From: Phoronis australis
Lineage: Eukaryota; Phoronida; Phoronidae
DNA: 64,000 nucleotides
Direction: 5' to 3'
Assembly: GCA_002633005.1 (NCBI GenBank)
Contig: NMRA01000120.1
Span: 858,353 to 922,352, forward strand
In this document: piece by piece, positions 37,501-49,500 of the stretch
How positions within the stretch are numbered: position 1 is the first letter of the stretch
Layout of the letters: the number at the start of each line of letters is the position of its first letter
Made by a program: the position numbers and the translations under genes
Notes under the pieces: generated by a model
Seen by the model: only the letters and a program-made list of their open reading frames with translations
Database searches by the model: none
Told to the model about the DNA's origin: nothing

Positions 37501-40500
37501 CTGCCTGTGGAGGTAAAAATGAGGAAAAACTATTGAGTGCTACCTAAAAACGAGCAGCCGCCACAGCGACATCATGTGTTTGATTTTAACCAAAAACAAG
37601 ACGTCTCGAGCTATTGAGACACGTGTTGCGTGTAACTTTCATGTAGATGGAACAAGAAATGTAGCCTGTACTTTGTGAACAACAAAACAAACAAGCAAGG
37701 AAACAAACTCATTTCACAACAAAGTAACATACTAGGAGAAATTCCATTTCACAAGTAACAAGTGGGAGCAACTGATTTCTCACTACTTCGATAGCGATGA
37801 AATGGCTGTTTGAGTCGAAACGTACAGTTGTACAGTGTTTATAACTCACAATACACTCTTAAACGTGCTGGCCTTGAGATGTCGCCACCGTGGTCATTTT
37901 CGATAAAACATTGGAAATAGGTATCGTCGTTTCTTAGCGATTCTGTCGCAGGAGGCTCCAAACCAATGACACGAAGGGTTTGACCGTGGTTGCTTATTGC
38001 GTGCTTCCAGCGGCTGTTTTTAATTGGTTGGGAAGGCGGATCTCCCTTGAACCATGTTATTCTAGAAGATAAATGAGTGCTGAGAAGTCCTTCGTGTTTT
38101 GTAGAGTGACAACTCTTTTAAGAGTCCTTTAGGTTTTTCATCTACTCGCGTGTGGGCCGACACCGGTTTTAGTTGTATAAGTTTGATTTACCTGTTCTCT
38201 TTGTACACTAACAGATAAAACTAAGTTGAATGACATGAATTATGAGTAACCCAGTGATGATGTAATTTACAATAGAATACTTGAGAGCATTCTAATAGAT
38301 TCCAATATATTAGTAATAAATACAGAAATGTATCAGTTTGCATAGGCTTGTTGACAGACCTGTATATCGAAGACATGCTGACAGTTCTACCTGTTCCGTT
38401 AAGTAACCCTTTCCCACTTTTATGGAAGACATACTGGTAGACTTGTTCATGTGTTCGATACCATATGTACCGGTTTATGAAAGCCATACAGGCGTACCAT
38501 GCACCGGTGTGTGGAAGTCATGTGTTATTCGCCTTTGGTTGCCAAATTGAGGTCACTTGAAATGAAGACACTACTCGGATCTGCGTGGGTGCAGAAGGCA
38601 GATAGTGTACCTGGCACTTCAAGTTTCCGATGGCGAGTGTTTTGTGGTGCTTAAACATACAGTGTACTTACTTTGGTCTGGGTGATCCAGCCACCACGCA
38701 AGTGAATTCGACGTCAGTTTTTTCATTGCCTTGAGTATCCTTGGGGCCTTGAATGATTTTCGGCGGTTCTTCTACAAGGCGCAAAGAAAGTTTCATTTTC
38801 GACTGAAATTAATCGGTTTCCAAATGCGACTGGAGTGAGGAGTGTAGAATAGACCTTTTGCGAGTTTCATTTTCCTTGGCATCACATGGTACTAACCTGT
38901 TACTGCGCAGTGGGAGTTCAACTGAGGTTTACTAAACTTCATACTGCCTCCCGTGAGATTACGTGAGATATGGCCGCGTATTTTAAAGTCCTTCTTGCAA
39001 ACTGCCCATGTGGTTCCAGTATCCGAAAATACTTACTACATAAATTCTTATTTTCGACACCCTTTCTTTATATTCTTTTCGCCTTTCTTGCCAAAAGCGA
39101 TTTTTTAACAGTATTTGACCCTTCTCTCTGAGCGTATGATTACCGGTTGTCATCGGTTATTTTCGTACCCACATTTCCGGCTCATCAGTTCAGGAACTTG
39201 TCCTGAACGCCGCCATTTTTTCCTTGTAACTGAATGTGCTATGGCTTGCTCGAAAAGTCTTCATTATTTTGTTTTATTAGTAATNNNNNNNNNNNNNNNN
39301 NNNNNNNNNNNNNNNNNNNNNNNNNNNNNNNNNNNNNNNNNNNNNNNNNNNNNNNNNNNNNNNNNNNNNNNNNNNNNNNNNNNNNNNNNNNNNNNNNNNN
39401 NNNNNNNNNNNNNNNNNNNNNNNNNNNNNNNNNNNNNNNNNNNNNNNNNNNNNNNNNNNNNNNNNNNNNNNNNNNNNNNNNNNNNNNNNNNNNNNNNNNN
39501 NNNNNNNNNNNNNNNNNNNNNNNNNNNNNNNNNNNNNNNNNNNNNNNNNNNNNNNNNNNNNNNNNNNNNNNNNNNNNNNNNNNNNNNNNNNNNNNNNNNN
39601 NNNNNNNNNNNNNNNNNNNNNNNNNNNNNNNNNNNNNNNNNNNNNNNNNNNNNNNNNNNNNNNNNNNNNNNNNNNNNNNNNNNNNNNNNNNNNNNNNNNN
39701 NNNNNNNNNNNNNNNNNNNNNNNNNNNNNNNNNNNNNNNNNNNNNNNNNNNNNNNNNNNNNNNNNNNNNNNNNNNNNNNNNNNNNNNNNNNNNNNNNNNN
39801 NNNNNNNNNNNNNNNNNNNNNNNNNNNNNNNNNNNNNNNNNNNNNNNNNNNNNNNNNNNNNNNNNNNNNNNNNNNNNNNNNNNNNNNNNNNNNNNNNNNN
39901 NNNNNNNNNNNNNNNNNNNNNNNNNNNNNNNNNNNNNNNNNNNNNNNNNNNNNNNNNNNNNNNNNNNNNNNNNNNNNNNNNNNNNNNNNNNNNNNNNNNN
40001 NNNNNNNNNNNNNNNNNNNNNNNNNNNNNNNNNNNNNNNNNNNNNNNNNNNNNNNNNNNNNNNNNNNNNNNNNNNNNNNNNNNNNNNNNNNNNNNNNNNN
40101 NNNNNNNNNNNNNNNNNNNNNNNNNNNNNNNNNNNNNNNNNNNNNNNNNNNNNNNNNNNNNNNNNNNNNNGGCGTTTTCTCGGCCTGGGTTCCTGAATGA
40201 ATTGTACTTCCGGGTTCGCGGCAAGTTCAAAATGGCGGTGTTTCTTCGGGTGCGAATCGTGAGTGGCGCGTTCATTTAAACTGTTTTCGAGTACGGATCG
40301 TGTATTAGTTATGGAGTAGGTACTTCTTGGGTCCTCATAACATCTTCTAACCATGTAATAAGGGTTACCAACGCGTGAGAGAAGGACTTTATATGAAGCC
40401 AAATATGATTATCCGTAAATTTACATTATAAAGTATATGAGTTAATTTTCTTTGAACACGCATAACTAGAATATTTTGTCTGAAAAGCTTCTTACTAAGT

Positions 40501-43500
40501 AGCCAGTAAAGGTACGGTACAAGGCTTGTTATATTTAAATGAAGAATAATCTTCAATAAAAAGCAACAAAATGCGATCTGTGAACGCGAGGATCTGGCCA
40601 AAAAAAAGTTCTATTGCTCAAAATCACTCAAATGAAAAATCCGAGTGTTTCGAGAGTGTGCTCGGGACCTTGCTACCTTACCCAGCAAAGTTACGCCCAC
40701 TGAAGCGGTTCTTTTTCCGCCTCATAAGCGACGATTTATTGCCGTTACTGCTTCTCGGGTGTTTGGGGTTGACTGAACGCAGCCATGACAGTGGCGGATG
40801 TAGGATATCATGAGGGGGGCCCAAAATTTTGTCTGTAAACATTTGCTCAAAGCACGATTGTAGATGTGCATAGCACCGAAGGGGGCGGGAGGTCGTGAGG
40901 GGGGCAAACCCTCCCGCCCAGGAAACTTTTATGTTTTTTCCTCTAAAAATCAAGCATTTTCCTTGATTCCCGAAGTATTATCCAAGAAAAAAAAGGCAAC
41001 AAAAAAAAGAAAGCGTCAACAAAGGAAAAACTGCAAGTGCCACGGACTCGAACTCGCGACCTAGCGGATAGAGCGCGCGTGCTTTACCACTGCACCAACA
41101 CGATTTAACTATAGTCAATGATTGCACACTGGAGCAGACGACGGAAAAGGAATAGTAGTGCACAGCGCCACTGCCGGTCGCCTGTGATATCGCGGGAGAG
41201 CCTATACTTAGCCATAGTTCTGTTACGACTGCGCCGTGTTCCGAATTTGACACTTGAACATTAAAACTGCACACATTTAAATCTTGTTTCAGCCGTATAA
41301 TTTTAATTACCAGGGTTAATTAATTAACTCAACATTTTCCTACGCTCTTGCTGTTTTATTTTTTTGCGGCAGCCAAGGGGGGGGGCAGGCCCCCCCCCCT
41401 AAATCCGCCTATGCATGACCACGGGCCTGTATGCGGAAATGACCAGTGCCGGATTAAGGTTTTTCGGGTCCCCAATTTATATGAAGTCTAGGGCCTCTTG
41501 TACGCCAGCCCCGGTCATAAACCGTTTCTCCCCAGTCGCCATGGTTTGGTCTTTATGGAGCTAATCCCTAAGTCGGTTTATTATGTATCCTAGGCAGAGT
41601 TAGGTAGCGGTCTCGCGAATAGAAAAATCTACCCAAAACGACATGTTCTCATTTAAAATTCACTGCAATATCTCGTATTATAAGCTCGTGAAGTCTTGCT
41701 TTTCAGCGACGTCCTTGCCTCGTTAAACTCTGGGTCAGAATTTTTGGTAGGGACCTACTAATCGATTAATTGGAAGCTGTAGTTCAACTAATTGCAGCGC
41801 CCCCTATGTTACTTTTTCACTTACTCTTTTAAATACTGGATATAGGAGGCGCTAAAGCATGTTAATGCAAAGAAACATGAAATGGTGACTTCATTCACAA
41901 GTAAATGATGTTTAAGATGCCAGTGTTAAATTTTCAGAAAATTCATATATTTCAAGCTACCTCTACACCACATACAGATAAAGACGTCAGATAGAGGTTC
42001 TCAACTTTAGAGACACAAGAAACGCATTTAAACTAATTCAACTATACGTGCTAATAACCGCGCCATCTGGGGGCTGGTTCGTAATCTATATGACGTCAGC
42101 AACCAACTCACAACTTGAGAAACACGGTTAGGTAGATCAAGTAGAAAACGCATTTCAACTAATTCAAATACTCCTACTAATGGCTGCGCCACCTGCGGGC
42201 AGGTAGATAACGTACATAACGTCATCATCAGGATCACGATTTTAGAGACTCCAAACACGCATTTCGACTAATTCAACTATTCCATTAATCAATACGCCAC
42301 CTGAAGGCAGACATATAAGGCCACCTACGGGGATGACCCACTAAATAACGGGTAGATAAAATTAGGTAGATCAAGTAGAGCAGGTAGATAAAGTTCATGA
42401 CATAATCAATTGGGTCACCATTTTAGAGACTCCATCCACGCATTTCAACTAATTCAACTATTCCCACTAATCGCTGTGCCACCTACAGGAAAAGACTGAT
42501 AACAATCATGACATTAGCAAAAGGCTCACAACTTAAGAGACACAGAAGAGGCATCCCAAGTAAGTCAACTATTTCCACTAATCACTGCGCCACCTGCAGG
42601 GACAGAGAACGTACATGACATCATCAACTGGCTCACAAGTTTAGAAACTCCAAACACGCATTTCAACTAATTCAACTATTCCCACTAATCGCTACGCCAC
42701 GTGCAGGCACACCTGATATCAAACATGAAGTCAGCAACAGGCCCACAACTTGAGAGACACAGAACACACATTTCAACTAATTCAGCTATTCCCACTAATC
42801 GCTACGCCACCTACAGGCAGATTGAAAAAGTACATGACGCCAGCAAAAGGCTCACCAGGCTAACAAAGTGAGAGACAGAACAAGCATTTCAACTTATTCA
42901 ACTATTCCCACTAATCGCTGCGCCACCTGCAGGGATAGTCTGATAACAAACATTATGTCAGCTACAGGCTCACAGCTTGAGAAACGCAGGACCCACATTT
43001 CAACTAATTCAACTATTCCCACTAATCGCTATGCCACCTGCAGGCAGACAGATAAAGCACATGGCGCTGACAAAAGGCTCACCAGACACAGAACACGCAT
43101 TTCAACTAATTCAACTATTCCCACTAATCGTTGCGGCACCTACAGGAACAGACTGATAACAATCATGACATCAGCAAAAGGCTCTCAACTTGACAGACAC
43201 AGAACATGCATTTCAACTAATTCAACTATTCCCACTAATTGTTGCGCCACCTGCAGGCAAGTCAGTGACTCGGGTCTTTCTGTCTCACATTGTCAGTGAT
43301 ACTTTAGACGGCGCTACAATTGGTTGAATTAGTTGAATTAGTTGAATAGCTCAGTGCTGAATAGGTTGAGCTGACTTGGGATTAGTTGGGTTCAACTAAT
43401 TCACCGATTCCTACTAATCAGTGCGTCACCTGTGGACAGGGGGCTAACTTACATGATGTCATCCACGAGCTCAATGTTAGAGACACCAATCACGCATTTC

Positions 43501-46500
43501 AACTCATTCAACTATTCCCACTAATCGCTGCGCCACCTGCAGGGGCAGTTTGATAACAAACATGATGTCAGCAATAGGCTTGCATCAGTGGTGATGACAG
43601 GATAAGTTGAGATAAGTTGGGATTAGTTGGGTACAACTAAACATTCTGACATGTATGGAGTAAACTCTACCCAACTTACATTCACTATTTTCTTGTGTAA
43701 TCAAAAGTCACTTGCCCAGTTTCTTCACCGTTCACTTGGCAAGTGACTTAAGAGTTAAGTTAGAAATTCCACTTTACTTCCACAGAATCGTTTCTGGAAA
43801 ATAATTTCATTTCACCTCAGATTACAAGGTTTTTTAAATATACCCATAACTGCCTGTTGCCCATATAAATTTCATAACTGATTTCTAAATTGCGGTGTGC
43901 TAACAATCAGATGACAGGGTCGTAGGAAGCGGGGGCGCGGGGGGCACGGGTCCCCCAAAAATTTTTCAGGTGTCAGGGTTAAACCGTGGCAACCGACATA
44001 GGGGTGGTGCCGGGGACACTCGAGAAAAGAAAGACTACTAAATAAGGATAGGAGAGAAAATTCAAGAGAACATTTAACAACTCTGCATCAGTGCATGGTT
44101 TACCTTATGAGGACTCTGGCCAGGACATTGTCGTTAGGGTCTCCGCTTTTGCAGCACAGATCGTCTAAACGCACTTGAAAACGTGCACGAAATCAATAAT
44201 ACAAATATTTCGAAAAATCGAGAAAATTCGTAAAGCAAAGTTTTTGCGCAGCGTACAAATTTACTGGATATTTAGATTCAATAAGTCAATTTTGCGAATG
44301 CAAAACTGTATTTTTCCAGATGCCCCTCTCTGGCAAGGGATTACGGAGACAACTTTCGCTTTATTTTTTTTGAAACTGTATATTACCAGGGGCAAATTTG
44401 GGATTTTGAGTTGGGGGGCAAGGCAGAGTATTAGCCAGGATTCTGACCGTCAGACATTCGCACCCCTGAACTGCCAAATGTAATCTAGGATAATTTTAGG
44501 GGGGCATTCCCCCTTGGCCCCCTCTAAATCCGCCACTGATTACTTGACAAAAATTGATGACCTGACAGATAACATCAATTGCTGTGCATTTCCTGATATT
44601 TGAAAAGATAGATATTTTCATATTTAGGGACCCCGCTCGTGAAGGAGGCCATTGATGACATTCAAGTGGCCACTCTTTTTGTGTTTTTGTTGACAAATTC
44701 TTAAGGGGCCTGTTTTTTGTGAAATTGTGTTGAAGGAGGTCACTCCCTGCATCGTTTTGGGACCACACGAGGGTGGAATGCACTGTCACTCTTTTTTCCG
44801 AGCTTAATGATGTTTAGCCTTTCACTTAAAGGTGTCCCATTTCAGACGGTATCCTCTCTCGGTGGAGCAGTTCGGGGGAAATGTCCATTTGTCCCTCTAT
44901 ACCTGTAAATCCGACACTGCCAAGTGTTCGCGATGGAAGTTGAGATTCCAAATTCATCAAAAAAAAACACAAAACATTCTTGCACAGCACAGCCAATTGA
45001 CCCAAACAACCAAAAATGTGAAAAAATACAGTAGGATTGCGGCCATCGAAAGGGTGGAATTTTGAAGAACGTGAAGACCACTATTTATATTTGGGAATTA
45101 CACAAAAGGACTATTTCCGATGGTTAGTTATAAAATAATGTTACTGTTTCCCGTAGTTACTATGAGTTGTTTGTAAGGAATCCCCACATGTGCAAAAATG
45201 CTGTCTAGGCTACTATTTGTGATGACCGCGTGCATGTGGAAAGGGGTACTCATTAAAAGAACTCTCGCTATAATAAACAAAGATTTCAGCGTTTTTTTGT
45301 CAGTGGAGTTCAAGTTTACCTAGTGAACCCTTATAGGTACCTCTGAAATGAGTAAAAATACACCTTACTATGAATGCCCCATCTGCCATGTTCCCCGGGT
45401 TACCCGTCAAAAATCTGCGATCATGCATGCGGAAATTGCTTATAACATTTCGTTTTGATAAACAAATTCGTTGGTTTCAGATTTACTTGTTTATGTAGCT
45501 ACGAAAATCGATAAATTCATAGACTTTTTGGATTTTTTTATGTAAACAATTTATTTCTTAATACACTAAGATATACAACAATGAGGTATATGCAAATGAA
45601 ACACAGACACACACGCACACACAAACACACTCACGCACATATCTAAAAAATGCAACTTCACGGTTGATATAATCTAAATAAGTATTCAGGGTTTCGCAAA
45701 AGGCAGTGTTACGGGGTTGTATATTTCTTACTTTACAATAATTATACAAGAAACATTGAAATTGTGAATATCTAGGAATAATCTGGTCTCTAGTTCATTT
45801 ATGAATGAAATACTGACAAATAGTTAATATAGTATTAAGTCTTTTAAATGACATCCAAAGTATGCTGTCAAAATAACATTTTTCTCTAGCATTAAATCGT
45901 GTTGCGCAGTTACATAAATTGAAAGTTTCTGAATTTCACACCACTAAGTTTTCACAGAACCAAGTTCCACAAACATATGGTTCAAAGTTTCCACAGTTCC
46001 AAAACAGTTTCATAGATTCATAGATGATTTTTGACAATTAGAAGCTAATCTTGTAAGAACTGATGATGTTTCAGTGAATTTAATTGCAAGCCTGAATTTG
46101 GAAAAGTCTATAATCCGATCCCCAAATAGTAAAGTACACTTATACACGATTTTTGCATATCTAAAATAACTCTCAAAGACATTGATGAAATTCGGACTCA
46201 CATACCGTAGATAGAAAAAACGTTTTAAGAATCCTCAAGTCAATAAAATCAAACTCATTGCTTGGAAAGGTTGTCTTTGCACTTCTTTAGTGTTTCTAGT
46301 TTCCAGTAGTATCGAACAATGAATTTTTGTTCTTCAAAACTGATTTGATTGCTTGTCCTGATTCGCGTGCACGTCATGACTGAAGTACCCACGTTAAAAA
46401 TAAGACGTAACCATGCAGTAGGTCCGCGCAGAATCTCAATGATCCGCGGGAACTGAATTTGAACTCCATCCAGGCGTTCAGGAAGTGCGTACATTTTGGG

Positions 46501-49500
46501 GACGCACTATCCTTTTCCCCAGCCACCAGAAACTGGACTACCGGTCGTGTGCAGACGGCCGGTACGAGCTGCCTGTCTCAAGTGAATCACAGCTGAGCGG
46601 ACTAGCAACTAGCTTTTAGTTCATCGGGAATTTCGTATTTTCACACAGTTAGATCTCAGCTATAGCTTTTTGAGCCATCTCCTCACCACCGGTCAGAGTT
46701 ACTGGTCCTGGGCCCATTCTTACTCTCCGTGTTGGTTCACGGTTACTCAACTCTTGATGGCTTCATCCCCGGGATTGCCCCAGGGGCGGATCCAAGATTT
46801 TGAGTTGGGGAGCAGGACAGAATGTTAGCCAGGGTTTCACCCGTCAGAAATTCACAATCCCGAACTGCTAAATGGAATCTGGGAAAATTTTAGGGGGGCC
46901 ATGGCCCCTTGGCCACCCCTAAATCCGCCATTGCATTGAGCCCCCACTTAGGGCGGACGTGTGGGAGATTCGGTACAAATATGGTTGCATTGGAAGCACG
47001 GGGGCGAGGGGGTAGCAGAGGTGGTGGCCATGGGGAGGGGGGTTGTTTAGAGAAGTCGAAATGGTTTGTGCCCCCCCCCCATAATTTTTGCCTTCCCAAG
47101 GGCCTGCATGACAAAAACTTCAATTCAAAATTGCGAAGTGGGCGTGAAAAGGAATCCAGGCGTGCGTTCAGTAACGGTAGGAACTACGCTAGGACCTAGC
47201 TAAAATCTAACTAACGTCACGTGTTCTCATTTGAAATACATGGCAATATCTCACGTTATCTCGCGAAGTCTTGCTTTTTGGCGAGGTCCTAGCGTTATTG
47301 AACGGGAGGCAGAGTTTCTTTTCAGTGCCTGTATTATTGCTGTAAAAAAGAGCACAACGTTTATTCGAGAATTTGAAAATTCATAAAATCTCGAATTCAT
47401 AGTTTTGTGAATATCGGCTTCTCTCTTTTATGAAACAAGTGTCGAGGTCAGGTAAAGTCCAGTGCTAACAAGAAAAAGATGGACATTGTCACTCGTATCC
47501 GGGCGATACTTACCTAAGGCGTTTGCAACGTGGAACAATACATTTAACATCAGTAAACCATCTGCAATAAAGAAACATTCTTCAGTTAAACCAACACTGA
47601 AATACGACTCAGTAGAGATTCCGCGTTGGTCAATTGACTGTATCTTAATGTGTAATAGTTTTTGGGACAAAAGGATTTTACAATAACACCGCTTGTCACT
47701 GATCCTATAACGGAAGCACTTCTTCGGTCCCATCGAAGTTATCGCCAGATGCCACTGTTATCGGTAACAATTAAAGGGTAGCGTAGTCGCTTGATCGTTA
47801 TTATATTTTGCTCAAATAATCACCAATCTAATTAAACATAAGTTTCATGTCAATTAGCACATGCAAATGTTCCCAAATTGTCAAGTTTAAACAACATTTG
47901 CTTACAGCGCTACCTTGCGATTACTTCGATGGTGACGGCGTCGCCTACCGTTTACTTAGATGTCCCTTAACTACCGAAGTCGGTATATGAACGGTTTAGT
48001 TAACTTCGCCGTTTACGTCGACGCTCCTCTCCGACCGGAGTTAAGTCAGTATGAAAAGGCCTTAAGATTAAAGAAATCTCATTTTGACATGTTAAAATAC
48101 TCCAGTTTGGGACAGTCTCATAAATTTGGGACACGAATCTAATGAAATTGAATTTTCTTGATTCTGACATGGGAGAGTTTAGTGTAGTTATCTTTCTGAC
48201 GTTCTGGTCACTTTCTGCAGTGGTAAAACAGGGCACGGGTTGGGGACAACTTCCAATGGCTCCTTGTTTGTAGCAAGAAAGTCCCTATTGGGGAGACCTG
48301 GCACGAAATGAAATTGCATTTTCCTGGTTATGAATGTTGGAAAACCAGTGATTTTTAAAATTCATATGTTTGGCTGATTTTTGGTGCATAAAATAGAATT
48401 AGCTGGGACGTTGCCAAGGGGTATACAATGGGTCCCCCCTGGGGATACATGTTCTTGAATGTTTTTTAAACGGGCAATGGCGCCCGAAGATTATTATACC
48501 TAAATGTTTAGAGCGTGTGACGTCATCGTGAAACTGGATATCGCTCACTATTTTTTAAGTGAAATTGTTGGCGATAAATGTGGATTTCCAGCGTGGATTC
48601 GAACCAGGAACATTCGCAGCTGCAGTCAAACACTCTGCTGTCAGAGCTAAATTATAGGCACAGTATTTTAAGAATATTTTTATCCGCTAAAGTGACCGGC
48701 CTTTTTTCAGCTAGTGTCTGACAGACAAAAACAATTTGTAATGAAATCACAAAACACAACAGAGTCTATTGCTTTATTACGGTGGCCCGAAAGTATCATC
48801 GCTATTTTAGTTTATTAATTTTTTTATTTTTCCTTTTCCACCTAGGTTGAAATAGTTTCCACCCAGGTGAAAATAGTTTCCAACCAGGTGAAAATAGTTT
48901 CCACCTAGGTTGAATTATTTCCACCTAGGTGGAAAATGAAAAATGAAAAAATATTTAAACAAAAGTAGCGATGATACTTTCGGGCCACCGTACTTTATAG
49001 CTCTGCTCAAAGCTAATAAGTTCAAAATGTCTATCCCTTCCAACAATATTCCCAACTGATATTGTCCGTTTAACACCATAGTAACTAAAACTGAACGCAA
49101 AATCAACATTTTTCAAATTGTATAGTCTTTTATTGAAAATAAAATATATTTTATTGATTATGCAGTGTCGTAAAACAACGACTGTTTTGCGGCTTTTTGA
49201 TAAACTCTATCGAACCCACACAAGTTTGGAATGAATGAATGAATAGAATGAAGAGAATGAAAGTCTGCGTAAATCGAAATACGGCATACCAACAACTTTT
49301 TGGTCTTTTCCGTAGGGATGGGGCAGATCCCAAAAATCCACTACGTTTAATTATAGTAGCCAACTCAAATTTTAATTTTTAGCTGCCTCATAATTATAGC
49401 CTCTGTTGTGTATTTGTTCATCATTCTATAGCCCAACAACAAGTTGGGAAGTATACCCATGTAGCCAATATCTTACACGACTGATTAACCCCTTTCTGGC

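Noticed and set aside
39115-40402. Long ORFs of 320-387 codons on both strands
   Set aside because: They consist almost entirely of the second N run.
42868-43299. Long plus-strand ORF (143 codons)
   Set aside because: It lies wholly inside the 105-117 bp satellite; the protein is a repeat of the satellite translation.
42030-43570. CRISPR-like array
   Set aside because: Units of 105-117 bp with related, not unique, interiors in an animal genome: a satellite, not CRISPR.
48588-48660. Functional tRNA gene
   Set aside because: The B box is good, but the acceptor and anticodon stems do not pair.
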